64,000 bases of DNA from the NCBI RefSeq assembly GCF_029948125.1, contig NZ_JASAMB010000026.1, forward strand, positions 31,925 through 95,924, read 5' to 3'. This DNA is from Catellatospora sp. KI3 (GTDB taxonomy: Bacteria > Actinomycetota > Actinomycetes > Mycobacteriales > Micromonosporaceae). Of this stretch, positions 24,764-34,111 are shown piece after piece (within the stretch, counting starts at the first letter, position 1; each line of letters starts with the position of its first letter). A program made the position numbers and the translations under genes. The notes under the pieces are model-generated. The model did no database searches. It had not been told where the DNA came from and saw only the letters and a program-made list of their open reading frames with translations.

Positions 24764-26575
24764 ATGTCAAGGATCAGGTTCGCGAGGACCCCGGCGCGGC
24801 TGGCCGGTCTGCCGAAGTCGGCCCGTGCCGCCGCGGCGTCGGCCGTGGCCGCCGTTCTCGTCATCGCCGGGGTGGTCGCCGGCAGCCCGCCGGCCAGCGC
24901 GGCGGCGGTGGCCGCCTTCCCCGGCGCCGCAGGCCCCGCGATGTACGCCACCGGCGGCCGCGGCGGCGACGTCTACCACGTCACCAACCTCACCGACAAC
25001 GCCGGCAGCCCGCAGCCCGGATCACTGCGCTACGGCATCAACACCACACCGGGCAGCGGCCGGACGATCGTGTTCGACGTGGCGGGCACCATCAAGCTCT
25101 CCCCGGCGGGCCGCCAGGGCTGGCTGACCGTCAACTCCAGCAACCTGACCATCGCCGGGCAGACCGCGCCCAAGCCCGGGATCACGATCATGGGCCAGGC
25201 CACCAAGGTCACCGGTAAGAACATCATCATCCGGCACGTGAAGTTCCGCCCCGGCAAGGACCAGGCCAACCCCGGGTCGGCGACCAACGACGGCATCTGG
25301 ATCACCGGCGACAACGTCATCGTCGATCACGTCTCGGTCAGCTGGGCCGATGACGAGGGCATCAGCTCCAGCGACGGCGCCGGCCAGGTCACTGTCCAGT
25401 ACTCCATCGTGTCCGACGGGCTGAACTACGGCGGTCACAGCTACGGCGCCATCATCGGCAGCGACGTGACCGGCTCGAACATCGCCTACCACCACAACCT
25501 CTTCGCCCACCACAAGAGCCGCCTGCCGCGGCTGGGCAACGAGACCGGCGCGGTGACCAACGCCGAGTGGAGCAACAACGTCATCTTCGAGGGCAAGGGC
25601 TACAGCGGCAACGACCAGCTCGCCAACGGAAACTTCGTGGGCAACACCTACCTGCGCCAGAACACCAGCAACGCAGAGGTGTTCACCGGGGCGACCGGTA
25701 CGGCCGCGTACATCTCGGGCAACCGGGCCGACTACGACGGCGACTCGAACCTGACCAACGGCGTGGACATCGCCTGGGACCGGTTCACCGACGTCCCGAC
25801 GCACAAGACGAGCCGCTTCAACGTACCCAACATCACCACCGAGTCGGCGGGCGCGGCGCTGACCAAGGTGCTGGACGGTGCGGGCGCGTTCTGGTGGGCG
25901 CGCGACGCGGTCGACACCCGAGTGGTCAGCGAGACCCGGTCGACCAGCGGCTCGGTCGTCAACGAGCCCAACTCCACCGAGTGGAGCAACCTGTGGAACG
26001 CCGGGCAGGTGAACAGCCCCAGCGGCTGGGACACCGACCGGGACGGCATGCCGAACGCCTGGGAGACGGCCGGCGGGCTGAACCCGAACGCCGACGACCA
26101 CAACGGCGACGCCGACGGCGACGGCTACCGCAACATCGAGGAGTACCTCGACTACGCCGCGCAGGGCGGCAAGTCGCTGCCGACCCCGCCGCCCGCCTCG
26201 CCGTCGGCCTCGTCGACCCCCTCGCCCAGCCCCTCGACGAGCCCGTCGGCCAGCCCCACGCCGTCGACGCCGCCGCCCGCCGGTGCGTGCGGGGCGACCT
26301 ACCTGACCACCAACTCCTGGCCGGGCGGTTTCCAGGGCGAGGTGACGGTGCGCGCGGGCAGCGCGCCCATCAGCGGCTGGACGGTCCGGTGGACGCTGGG
26401 CAGCGGCCAGGCCGTCACCCAGCTGTGGAGCGGCCGCCTCACCACCAGCGGTACGGCCGTGACCGTCGCCAACGAGTCCTACAACGGCGCGCTGGCGGCG
26501 TCGGCCTCCACCACGTTCGGCTTCACCGCGACCGGCACCGCGACCACCCCCGCCCTGACCTGCACCAGCCCGTAG
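24764..26575 (+). CDS. Secreted PL1 pectate lyase with EF-hand-like segment and CBM2
   Basis: A 603-residue protein. The start is the ATG giving MSRIRFART with GGGAGAGG upstream; the open frame runs further upstream but without a site. A signal peptide ends near ASAAAVAAFPG. Residues about 48-400 are a PL1 parallel beta-helix: ATGGRGGDVYHVTNLTDN, NIIIRHVKFRPG, DHVSVSWADDEGIS (Asp residues for calcium), HHNLFAHHKSRLPRLGN (the catalytic Arg region). A short calcium-loop segment follows (DTDRDGMPNAWE, DADGDGYRNIEEYL), then a Ser/Pro/Thr linker and a C-terminal CBM2 with conserved Trp residues (WPGGFQGEVTV, WTVRWTLGSG). It cleaves pectate outside the cell while bound to plant wall. Confidence 0.93.
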   Translation: MSRIRFARTPARLAGLPKSARAAAASAVAAVLVIAGVVAGSPPASAAAVAAFPGAAGPAMYATGGRGGDVYHVTNLTDNAGSPQPGSLRYGINTTPGSGRTIVFDVAGTIKLSPAGRQGWLTVNSSNLTIAGQTAPKPGITIMGQATKVTGKNIIIRHVKFRPGKDQANPGSATNDGIWITGDNVIVDHVSVSWADDEGISSSDGAGQVTVQYSIVSDGLNYGGHSYGAIIGSDVTGSNIAYHHNLFAHHKSRLPRLGNETGAVTNAEWSNNVIFEGKGYSGNDQLANGNFVGNTYLRQNTSNAEVFTGATGTAAYISGNRADYDGDSNLTNGVDIAWDRFTDVPTHKTSRFNVPNITTESAGAALTKVLDGAGAFWWARDAVDTRVVSETRSTSGSVVNEPNSTEWSNLWNAGQVNSPSGWDTDRDGMPNAWETAGGLNPNADDHNGDADGDGYRNIEEYLDYAAQGGKSLPTPPPASPSASSTPSPSPSTSPSASPTPSTPPPAGACGATYLTTNSWPGGFQGEVTVRAGSAPISGWTVRWTLGSGQAVTQLWSGRLTTSGTAVTVANESYNGALAASASTTFGFTATGTATTPALTCTSP

Positions 26576-26584
26576 TCACCGGGG

Positions 26585-26671
26585 CCCGCCGCCGTGCCGC
26601 CACCGCGCACGGCGGCGGGGATCCTCCGCCGACGGACCGGGGCGCGGCGGCCCACAGCGCCGCGCCCCGGT
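26585..26671 (+). terminator. Two consecutive terminator hairpins after pectate lyase
   Basis: First hairpin: 13-bp arms 26585-26597 and 26607-26619. Second: 13-bp arms 26636-26648 and 26659-26671. Both arms are perfect. They lie between the pectate lyase stop (26575) and the pectinesterase start (26701), so the two genes are probably separate transcripts or attenuated. Confidence 0.75.
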
Positions 26672-26700
26672 GCGCCACCGATCAGATGAGGAGCAGATCC

Positions 26701-28113
26701 ATGCCTCACCACCTGTCCACCCGTCCGCGCCGAAGCACCCGGCTCGCCGTGGCGGCCACCGTCATCGCCGCCCTGGCCGCCTCGGCGTCGGTCGCGGTCG
26801 GCACCATCGCGCGGGCCGCCGCCGGATGCCAGGTCGGCTACCAGGTGACCGCCCAGTGGACCGGCGGGTTCACCGCCGCCGTCACGATCAAGAACCTAGG
26901 CGATCCGCTGACCGGCTGGAAGCTCGGCTGGACGTTCCCGGCCGGGCAGAGCATCACCCAGGCCTGGGGGTTCACGGCCGATCCGGTCTCCGGGACGGTC
27001 GTGGCCACCAACGTGGACTACAACGCCGCGATCGGCACCGGAGCCGTGGTCGAGGTCGGCTTCAACGGGAGCTGGACCACCGGCAACCCCGTACCGGCCG
27101 CGTTCACGCTCAACGGCACCGCCTGCACGGGCGGCACCGCGCCCACGGCCGCGCCGACCACGGCGGCGCCGTCGCCGTCCGCCACACCCTCGCCCAAGCC
27201 GTCGGTCTCGCCCAGCGCGTCGCCCGTCAAGCCGACCGTCGCCAAGGACGGCACCGGCACCTACACCACGGTGCAGGCCGCGATCAACGCGGTGCCCTCC
27301 GGCAACACCACCCGCCGCGTCATCACGATCAAGGCAGGCACCTACCGCGAGCAGATCAAGGTGCCTGCCGACAAGCCGCTGATCACGCTGCAGGGCCTCG
27401 GCTCGGCGGCGGCCCAGACGGTGATCGTCTACAACCGCAACGCGGGCAGCTACGGCGCCACGGGCAGCGCCACCGCGTGGATCCTCGGCAAGAACTTCGC
27501 CGCGTCCAACCTGACGTTCTCCAACGACTTCGACGAGAACTCATCGGACACCGGCGACCAGGCGCTGGCCATGTACATGGACGGCGACCGGGCGGTGTTC
27601 AGCAACACCCGGTTCCTGGGCGACCAGGACACGCTGCGGGTCGAGGACGGCAACCGGGCCTACTTCACCGGCAGCTACGTCGAGGGCACGGTCGACTTCA
27701 TCTACAGCGGCGGCACCGCGGTCTTCAGCGGCTGCCAGATCTACGAGAAGCGCAGCTCCGGCGGCCCGATCACGGCAGCCTCGACGCCCACCGGGCAGAA
27801 CTACGGGTTCCTGTTCTACCGGTCGACCGTCACTGGCGCCGCCGGCAACGTCACCCAGCTCGGGCGGCCCTGGCAGCAGGGCGCGCAGGTGGTGTTCCGG
27901 GAGTCCGACCTGAGTGCCACCATCAGGACCGCCCAGCCGTGGGCCGACATGGGCGACGCCGCCTGGAAGCAGGCCCGGTTCTTCGAGTACCGCAACACCG
28001 GCGCCGGGGCGACCGTCAACAGCAACCGCCCGCAGCTGACCGACGCCCAGGCCGCCAACTACACCCCGCAGAAGTACCTGGCGGGCACCGACGGCTGGAA
28101 CCCGGTCACCTAG
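26701..28113 (+). CDS. Secreted CBM2-CE8 pectin methylesterase
   Basis: A 470-residue protein with GAGGAG upstream and a signal peptide ending near ARAAAGC. Residues about 41-138 form an N-terminal CBM2 (CQVGYQVTAQWTGGFTAAVT, ITQAWGFTADP). A Pro/Ser/Thr linker follows, then a CE8 pectinesterase: VAKDGTGTYTTVQAAINAVP, TYREQIKVPADKPLITLQG, the catalytic LGDQDTL, EGTVDFIYSGGTAVFSGCQI with the second Asp, and LGRPWQQGAQVVF. It removes methyl esters from pectin and so prepares the substrate for the pectate lyase encoded just upstream. Confidence 0.95.
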   Translation: MPHHLSTRPRRSTRLAVAATVIAALAASASVAVGTIARAAAGCQVGYQVTAQWTGGFTAAVTIKNLGDPLTGWKLGWTFPAGQSITQAWGFTADPVSGTVVATNVDYNAAIGTGAVVEVGFNGSWTTGNPVPAAFTLNGTACTGGTAPTAAPTTAAPSPSATPSPKPSVSPSASPVKPTVAKDGTGTYTTVQAAINAVPSGNTTRRVITIKAGTYREQIKVPADKPLITLQGLGSAAAQTVIVYNRNAGSYGATGSATAWILGKNFAASNLTFSNDFDENSSDTGDQALAMYMDGDRAVFSNTRFLGDQDTLRVEDGNRAYFTGSYVEGTVDFIYSGGTAVFSGCQIYEKRSSGGPITAASTPTGQNYGFLFYRSTVTGAAGNVTQLGRPWQQGAQVVFRESDLSATIRTAQPWADMGDAAWKQARFFEYRNTGAGATVNSNRPQLTDAQAANYTPQKYLAGTDGWNPVT

Positions 28114-28282
28114 CGCCGCAGCGGACGTGCCAGACGGACGTGGAGGGGCCTTCAGGGACGAGCAGAGCGCTGCCCGTACCCCTGCGGGCCCTGCCACGTC
28201 TGCGCAGTTTCCGCCGCCGCGGACCGGTGCTACCTTCAGCCGGCCCGCGGCGGCATCATCCGTAGCCGACTGAGGAGACACG

Positions 28283-30424
28283 ATGGCGACGAGCAGGCCC
28301 GGCGAGATGCCGGCGGCGGAGGTCGACGCCCTGGTCCGGGCCGCGCAGGCCGGCGACGAGGCGGCGTTCTCCGAACTGGTCTCCGCCCACCTGCCGGTGC
28401 TGCAGGGCTTCGTCGGCCGGACGCTCAACGGGCACGCCGACGTCGACGACGTCGTGCAGGAGACCCTGGTCCGGGCCATGCGCGGGCTCGCCGGGCTGCG
28501 CGAGCCGGACAAGTTCCGCTCCTGGCTGCTGGCCATCGCCTACCGCGAGACGCAGGCGCTGCTGCGGCGGCGGACCGCGGACCCGTCGCGCGCGGGGGAG
28601 CCGGCGGCCGAACCGGTGGACCCGGACGGGGACTTCGCCGAGCGGACGGTGTCCGAACTCATGCTCGCCGACCAGCGCAGAGAGCTGGTGGCGGCGGCCC
28701 GCTGGCTGGACGTGGACGACCAGCGACTGCTGTCGCTGTGGTGGCAGGAGACCCTCGGGCAGCTGAGCCGGGGGCAGCTGGCGGCCGCGCTGTCGGTCAA
28801 CCCCAAGCACGTCGCGGTACGGGTGCAGCGGATGCGCGCGCAGCTCGAGGCGGTCCGGGGCGTCATCCGCGCGCTGCGTGCCGCGCCGCGCTGCCCCGGC
28901 CTCGACGAGGCCGTCCAGGGCTGGAACGGCGTCGCCGACCCGCTGTGGCGCAAGCGGCTGACCCGGCACGTACGCGACTGCGTGACCTGCGAACAGCACG
29001 CGCACGGTCTGGTGGCGCCCGAGGACCTGCTGCTCGGCATCACGGCCCTGCCGCTCCTGCTGGGCGTGGCCACGTCGGCCGCGGGAGGCGCGGCGAAGTG
29101 GTCTACGTGGGCGGCGGTCCGCGGGTACCTGTCCCGCAAGGCGGTCGCGGCGGCGGCGTCGTTGACGGTCGTCGCGGGCGGGGTGACGGCGTTCGCGGTG
29201 CTAGAGGAGCCGGCGACGCCGGACGCGCCCGCGTTCGTCAGCCCCGCCGTGTCCGGGCCGCCCCTGGCAACCGGGATCCCCAGCGCGTCCCCCACCCGGT
29301 CGAGCACCCCGTCCCCGGCGGCCGCCGTCGGCTCGGGCGTCGCCACCGCCGACATCTTCGTCGCGCCGGGCGGCTCGGACTCCGGCGACGGCACCGCCGC
29401 GCGGCCGTACGCGACGCTGGGCAAGGCCGTCTCGGTGGTACGCGCCGGGCAGACCATCGCGCTGCGCGGCGGCACCTACCGGCCCACCGAGCCCGTGGAG
29501 ATCAGCGGCAGCGGCACCGCCGAGCGGCGCATCACGATCAGCAACTACCGCGACGAGCGACCGGTGCTCGACTTCGGCCGGGTCCCGGCCGACAAGTGGG
29601 GGATCACCCAGCGCGCCGACTACGTCACGGTGCAGGGGCTGGAGATCATGAACTCGCGCAGCCACGCCTACGTCTGCCGGTCCTGCCGGTACGGGGTCTT
29701 CCAGCGGCTGGTCATCCACGACAACGCCCGGTCGTCGCTGCTGCTGCGCGATGCCGGCACGATCGGCAACAAGGTGCTCGACTGCGACTTCTTCGACAAC
29801 CGCGACCCCGCCGCCCCGGGCAGCGTCGGCGTCGGGCTGGCCGTGACGTTCGGATCCGGCACCGGCAACCTGATCCGGGGCAACCGGGCGTTCCACAACG
29901 CCGACGACGGGTTCGACTTCAACGACTTCGCCGACCCGCTGACCGTCGAGTACAACCGCTCCTACGGCAACGGCGTGAACCGGTGGAGCCTGCCGGGCTG
30001 GGACAGCGACGGCGTCGGCTTCAGCATCGGCGGCGGCGACCGGGCGGTGACCGCCGCGCACGTGCTGCGGCACAACGCGGCCTGGGACAACGCCGGTCAC
30101 GGCTTCGACGACGGCGACGACAAGGGGGCGATGCGGCTGACCAACAACACCGCCTTCCGCAACGGGGGAGTCGGGTTCTTCCTGCGCGCGACGCCGGGAA
30201 CCGTGCGTGACAACGTCGCGGTGGGCAACAGCCCGGTGGACGCGGTCGTCGCGGCCGCGACGGGGGCGGGGAACTCCTGGCAGACCGGCGACGGCACCAC
30301 CGCGCTGTTCCGCTCCACCGACCCGCGCGCGGCCGAGGGCCGGCGCGCGCCGGACGGCACCCTGCCCGACACCCTCTTCCTGGCCACGCGCAGCGGGATC
30401 GGCGCCGACATGTCCGGCGGTTAG
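28283..30424 (+). CDS. ECF sigma factor fused to zinc-finger segment, membrane helix and outer PL9-like beta-helix
   Basis: A 713-residue protein on one uninterrupted frame, with GAGGAGAC before the ATG. Residues 14-95 are sigma region 2 (VQETLVRAMRGLAG, KFRSWLLAIAYRET). Residues about 125-195 are region 4 (LSRGQLAAALSVNPKHVAVRV). Residues 225-240 carry His229-x3-Cys233-x2-Cys236, the zinc-binding anti-sigma (ZAS) pattern. Hydrophobic stretches follow at about 248-268 and 286-306, then a Pro/Ser/Thr linker. Residues about 355-700 resemble a PL9-type right-handed beta-helix (DIFVAPGGSDSGDGTAARPY, TIALRGGTYRP, then Asn/Asp-rich helix turns). The inside part should direct RNA polymerase and the outside part should bind or cut pectin. 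It lies next to two pectin-degrading genes. Confidence 0.88.
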   Translation: MATSRPGEMPAAEVDALVRAAQAGDEAAFSELVSAHLPVLQGFVGRTLNGHADVDDVVQETLVRAMRGLAGLREPDKFRSWLLAIAYRETQALLRRRTADPSRAGEPAAEPVDPDGDFAERTVSELMLADQRRELVAAARWLDVDDQRLLSLWWQETLGQLSRGQLAAALSVNPKHVAVRVQRMRAQLEAVRGVIRALRAAPRCPGLDEAVQGWNGVADPLWRKRLTRHVRDCVTCEQHAHGLVAPEDLLLGITALPLLLGVATSAAGGAAKWSTWAAVRGYLSRKAVAAAASLTVVAGGVTAFAVLEEPATPDAPAFVSPAVSGPPLATGIPSASPTRSSTPSPAAAVGSGVATADIFVAPGGSDSGDGTAARPYATLGKAVSVVRAGQTIALRGGTYRPTEPVEISGSGTAERRITISNYRDERPVLDFGRVPADKWGITQRADYVTVQGLEIMNSRSHAYVCRSCRYGVFQRLVIHDNARSSLLLRDAGTIGNKVLDCDFFDNRDPAAPGSVGVGLAVTFGSGTGNLIRGNRAFHNADDGFDFNDFADPLTVEYNRSYGNGVNRWSLPGWDSDGVGFSIGGGDRAVTAAHVLRHNAAWDNAGHGFDDGDDKGAMRLTNNTAFRNGGVGFFLRATPGTVRDNVAVGNSPVDAVVAAATGAGNSWQTGDGTTALFRSTDPRAAEGRRAPDGTLPDTLFLATRSGIGADMSGG

Positions 30425-30462
30425 GGCCGGTACGCCGTGGGCCGCAGCGCGGCCGGAAGGCG

Positions 30463-31020
30463 TCAGTCCGCCGAGGCGTCAGGCAGCTGGGGCGGGCAGG
30501 GGCGGCCGGGTCGGGTCGTCAGCTCGAAGTGCCAGATCTCGTTCGCGTAGACCTGGCACAGGCCGTACGCGGCACCGTGCCGCTGGAGCCACCGGTCGGC
30601 CTCGGGCGGTCCGATGTCGACGGCCCGGCCGGTCACGTGGGTGGACCGGTCGGGGCCGTTGACGCGCCGGTCGGCCTCGGCCGGGCCGTACGAGGCGATC
30701 GCTTCGTCGAGCAGTTGCTGCTGGTAGCGGCCGCTGCGCCAGCCGGAATTGACCATGATCGCGACGCCGTCGGCGCGGGCGTCCGCGGTGGCCTGCTGCA
30801 CTGCGGCGCGCAGGCCGGGGTCCAGGTCGGCGACGGCGGGCTCGGTGTCGAACGGCGTCACCGGCTCGCGCAGGTAGCCGTCGGCGGCGGTGCGGGCGTC
30901 CGCGCTCGCCGGACGGGTCTGCGCGAACGCCGCGTACGCGGGCACCGCGATCAGCGCCGCCGTGGCGACGCCGACCCCGGTGCGCCAGGCCGGTCTCGGT
31001 CGTGGGGGAGGGCACGTCAT
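30463..31020 (-). CDS. M15-family D-Ala-D-Ala carboxypeptidase (VanY-like)
   Basis: A 185-residue secreted or membrane-tethered protein. The start is the ATG giving MTCPPPRPR, with AGAGGAG six bases upstream; ATGs further upstream lack a site. The hydrophobic segment GVGVATAALIAVPAYAAFA acts as signal/anchor. Catalytic marks of M15: SGWRSGRYQQQLLDEAI, the zinc ligands in STHVTGRAVDIG (His and Asp), and EIWHFEL (catalytic Glu and third zinc His). It trims the D-Ala from peptidoglycan stems. Monocistronic and convergent with the sigma-fusion gene. Confidence 0.92.
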   Translation of the reverse strand: MTCPPPRPRPAWRTGVGVATAALIAVPAYAAFAQTRPASADARTAADGYLREPVTPFDTEPAVADLDPGLRAAVQQATADARADGVAIMVNSGWRSGRYQQQLLDEAIASYGPAEADRRVNGPDRSTHVTGRAVDIGPPEADRWLQRHGAAYGLCQVYANEIWHFELTTRPGRPCPPQLPDASAD

Positions 31021-31184
31021 CGGAACTCCTCTCATGGCCACCGGCAAGGGACCGCGGTGACTCTCGAGGACCCACTCCAACACCCGGCGTGTTACCAGGC
31101 CGAGAGCCGATCACCACACACGGCCTTAACATCGGCCATTTCAGGCGGGCGTCCCGCGGGACGTGGGATCGTCCCAGCCCGGTG

Positions 31185-31925
31185 TCAACCGTTGCGCAGC
31201 AGCGAGTCCGCGACGCCGGGGGCGACCCGCCGGACGATCCGGAACGACCGCGCCCGGCCCACCGCGATCACCGGGACCCGCCGGGCGATGCCCGCCGCGA
31301 TCTGCGCGGCGGCCGCGTCGGCGCTCATCGCCCCGTCGTTGCGGCCCGCCGTCATCGGCGTGGCGACCAGCGGCATCAGCGCCTCCTGCACGCACACCCC
31401 GGCCCGCTCGTCCTCCCACTGGTAGCGCAGCGCGCGCAGGAAGACCGACAGCCCGGCCTTGCTGGCGCAGTACACCGGTGCGCCCTTCTTCGGCGAGTAG
31501 GCCAGGGCGGAGGTGAGCGCGGTGAACACCCCGCCCGAGCGGCGCAGGTGCGGCCCGGCGGCACCCGCCAGCGCGATCGGCCCGGCGAGGTTGGTACGCA
31601 GCTCGGCCAGCACCGCCGTGTCGTCGGCCGCGGTCCAGCCCTGGGTGAACGCCTGCTGGTGCTGCACCGCCGCGCTCGCGACCACGACGTCGAGGCCGCC
31701 GAGCGCGTCCGCGGCCCGCGCGACGAGGTCGGCGCCGGCCGCCGGGTCGGCCAGGTCGGCGATCCACCCCGTCACCCCGGTCCGGCTGGTCGCCTCGGCC
31801 AGTCGTACCGCATCCCGGCCGCAGGTCGCCACCTGGGCGCCCCGCTGCGCCAACTGCTGGACCAGGGCCGCGCCGATGCCGCTGGTGCCGCCGGTGACCA
31901 GCACCCGCTTTCCGTGAAAATCCAT
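31185..31925 (-). CDS. Short-chain dehydrogenase/reductase (SDR)
   Basis: A 246-residue cytoplasmic enzyme. NAD(P)-binding TGGTSGIG at residues 11-18, DLADPAA, and the active-site YCASKAG with upstream Ser (ALTSALAYSPKKG). It resembles DltE/classical SDRs of unknown substrate. The divergent AraC-type regulator starts 49 nt away and probably controls it. Confidence 0.93.
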   Translation of the reverse strand: MDFHGKRVLVTGGTSGIGAALVQQLAQRGAQVATCGRDAVRLAEATSRTGVTGWIADLADPAAGADLVARAADALGGLDVVVASAAVQHQQAFTQGWTAADDTAVLAELRTNLAGPIALAGAAGPHLRRSGGVFTALTSALAYSPKKGAPVYCASKAGLSVFLRALRYQWEDERAGVCVQEALMPLVATPMTAGRNDGAMSADAAAAQIAAGIARRVPVIAVGRARSFRIVRRVAPGVADSLLRNG

Positions 31926-31974
31926 GCCGCCAGCCTCGCCGAGGAAACCGCCGCCGCGCTTGTACGATCACGCC

Positions 31975-32886
31975 ATGCAGGTCCGGGTCCCCGGCCACGA
32001 ACGCACCGTCCACCCTGAGCTGGCCCGCGCCGCCCTGCTCGGCGTACGCCGCCACGGTGGCGGCCCGGCCGCCGACGCCGTCGCCCGGCTGCCCGCCACC
32101 ACCCCCGTGCCGGAGCCGCTGCACCACGCCCTGCTCACCGAGCTGGTCGGGCACGGCTGGGCCGCGTTCACCGGCGCCGCCGAGCACCTGCTGGACCGTC
32201 CACGCGAGAGCGACGTGGCGGCCGTCGTCGAGCAGGGGGCACTGTCGGAGCTGCTGGCCCGGCTGCCCGCGATCCAGCTGCGCTACCACGTCGGCCACAC
32301 CACGGAGCTGGACCTGGACGGCGACCGGCTGACCGTGGTCCATCGGGCGCTGCTCGGGTCGGTGCCCGGTCCGGCCGAGAGCCTGTTCACCGCCGCGATC
32401 CACCAGGTGCTCGTCGGAGCCTGCACGGGTCGGCGACCCCCGGTGACGCTGCTGCCGACCGGTGGGGGCAGCGTGCCCGCCGAGCGGTTGGCCCCGGGAG
32501 ATCACCTGGCCGGCATCGTGCTCACCGGCTGGCGGCTCGACCTGCGCGGGCATGCGGTCGAGCCGACGCCGGCGGCGGCCGTACGCGATCTGATCGCGGC
32601 CGATCCCGCGCGCGCCTGGCGCCTGCCCGCGGTCGCGGCCCGCCTGGCCACCTCGGCACGGAGCCTGCAGCGGCTGCTGGCCGCCGACGGGCCCGGCTTC
32701 CAGGAACTGGTGATCCGCACCCGGCTCGGCCTGGCCCGCGGCCTGATCGAGCGCACCGACCTGAACCTCGCCGAGATCGCCGCCGCCTGCGGTTTCACCG
32801 ACCACGCGCACCTGACCCGCTGCTTCACCGCCAGGCACGGCACCGGGCCCGCGGCGCTGCGCCGCGACAGCCGGGCGGCGGGTTAG
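31975..32886 (+). CDS. AraC-family regulator (Arabinose_bd-like sensor)
   Basis: A 303-residue protein. I chose the ATG giving MQVRVPGHERT because the upstream in-frame ATG at 31924 overlaps the divergent SDR start. The N-terminal about 185 residues match the sensor of ArgR/OruR-type AraC proteins. The C-terminal AraC domain reads WRLPAVAARLATSARSLQRLL, then LNLAEIAAACGFTDHAHLTRCFTARHG. Likely regulates the divergent SDR gene. Confidence 0.9.
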   Translation: MQVRVPGHERTVHPELARAALLGVRRHGGGPAADAVARLPATTPVPEPLHHALLTELVGHGWAAFTGAAEHLLDRPRESDVAAVVEQGALSELLARLPAIQLRYHVGHTTELDLDGDRLTVVHRALLGSVPGPAESLFTAAIHQVLVGACTGRRPPVTLLPTGGGSVPAERLAPGDHLAGIVLTGWRLDLRGHAVEPTPAAAVRDLIAADPARAWRLPAVAARLATSARSLQRLLAADGPGFQELVIRTRLGLARGLIERTDLNLAEIAAACGFTDHAHLTRCFTARHGTGPAALRRDSRAAG

Positions 32887-32931
32887 CGCGCCCCGGAGCG
32901 CCGAACGCGGACCTGTGCGCGGCTTGGACCG

Positions 32932-32964
32932 GCGGCTCCGGCCGGTCGGGCCGACCGGAGCCGC
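32932..32964. terminator. Bidirectional terminator between convergent genes
   Basis: Inverted repeat with arms 32932-32941 and 32955-32964 (10 bp perfect), between stops at 32886 (+) and 32975 (-). Confidence 0.6.
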
Positions 32965-32974
32965 GTCAGGGGCT

Positions 32975-34111
32975 TCAGATGAGCCGGCTCAGCGCCGCCC
33001 AGGTGTTCGGGCCCGGGATGCCGTCGACCGGTCCGGTGTATCCGCCGAGCTGGGCCATGCGCTGCAGCGCGGCGTAGGTGTTGACGCCGGGCGCGCCGTC
33101 GATGGGGCCGCCGTAGCCGTAGCCGGACAGCACCTTCTGGACGCCCTTCCACGAGCTGCCGCCCAGGACCCCGTCGATCGGTCCGGTGTAGCCGCCGAGC
33201 TTGGCCAGCCGCTGGAGTGCGGCGTAGGTGTTGGTGCCGGGTACGCCGTCGATCGGGCCGCCGTAGCCGAAGCCGCGCAGGACGGTCTGGACGCCCTTCC
33301 ACGAGTTCACGCCCAGCGCACCGTCGACGGGTCCGGTGTAGCCGCCCTTCTGCGCCAGCCGCTGGAGTGCCGCGTACGTGTTCGCGCCCGGCACGCCGTC
33401 GATCGGGCCCGTGTAACCGTAGCCCTTCACGACCTGCTGCACGCCCCGCCACGTGTTCGCGCCCGGCACGCCGTCGACCGGGCCGGTGTAGCCGCCCGCC
33501 TGGCCGATCTCCTGCAGGATCACGCCCTCCGAGGAGGAGCCGGGGGTCGGGCCGGGCCCGGGGCTGTTGACGTGGTTCAGCGGATTGATCCGTACGCCGT
33601 TCGGGTCGATCATGTGCCAGTGCACGTGCGGGCCGGTGGAGCTGCCGGAGCCGTCGGCGCCGGCCGCGCCGCCGGAGCGGCCCACGATCGCGCCCGCGCC
33701 CACGGAGGCGCCGTCGGCCAGCAGGAACTGCGACAGGTGCAGGTACTGGCTGCGCCACCCGCCGCCGTGGTGGATCGTGACGGTGTGGCCGCCGGTCCCG
33801 TTGTAGGGGATGTTCTGGATGCTGCCGGCGCCGCAGGCCGGCAGGGCGGTGCCCACGCCCATGCCGAAGTCGATGCCGCCCAGCGAGCCGCGGCTGAGGT
33901 GCTCCTGCCAGGTGCCGGTGATGGCGTAGGCGCTGAACGGGTTGTAGATCGTCGGGGCGGCATGGGCCAGGCCGGGCAGCGCCAGCCCGCCCGCGAGCAC
34001 GCCGCCGCCGACCGCGGCGCCGCGCAGCAGCAGACCGCGGCGGCTGAGCCCGGGGTCGGGGCTCTCGTCCTCGCCGCCACCGCAGCAGGGGTGCGCGTAC
34101 TGTTCGGTCAA
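32975..34111 (-). CDS. Secreted M23-like protein with seven peptidoglycan-binding-type repeats
   Basis: A 378-residue protein read from a TTG start, chosen because AGGAGG sits four bases before it; an ATG at 34147 is the alternative. A twin-arginine-like signal ([15 protein letters not shown]) ends near AHAAP. An M23 (LytM) domain follows with [18 protein letters not shown] and HVHWHM. The first motif lacks the usual His of HxGxD (Leu instead), so catalytic zinc binding is doubtful. The last about 180 residues are seven about 25-residue repeats ending [16 protein letters not shown] or [16 protein letters not shown]. They alternate two types, like tandem putative peptidoglycan-binding units. 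Confidence 0.85.
   Translation of the reverse strand: MTEQYAHPCCGGGEDESPDPGLSRRGLLLRGAAVGGGVLAGGLALPGLAHAAPTIYNPFSAYAITGTWQEHLSRGSLGGIDFGMGVGTALPACGAGSIQNIPYNGTGGHTVTIHHGGGWRSQYLHLSQFLLADGASVGAGAIVGRSGGAAGADGSGSSTGPHVHWHMIDPNGVRINPLNHVNSPGPGPTPGSSSEGVILQEIGQAGGYTGPVDGVPGANTWRGVQQVVKGYGYTGPIDGVPGANTYAALQRLAQKGGYTGPVDGALGVNSWKGVQTVLRGFGYGGPIDGVPGTNTYAALQRLAKLGGYTGPIDGVLGGSSWKGVQKVLSGYGYGGPIDGAPGVNTYAALQRMAQLGGYTGPVDGIPGPNTWAALSRLI
32984..33528. repeat. Seven tandem about 75-bp coding repeats of two alternating types
   Basis: DNA encoding the C-terminal repeats of the M23-like protein. Phrases such as CGTCGATCGGGCCGCCGTAG and the CTGGAGTGCGGCGTA stretch recur every second unit. The two alternating forms give a higher-order period of about 150 bp, indicating that repeat pairs were duplicated. 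Confidence 0.75.

Noticed and set aside
32984..33528. Possible CRISPR-like or satellite array
   Set aside because: The repeats are in frame, encode alternating peptidoglycan-binding-type units, and have no unique spacers.
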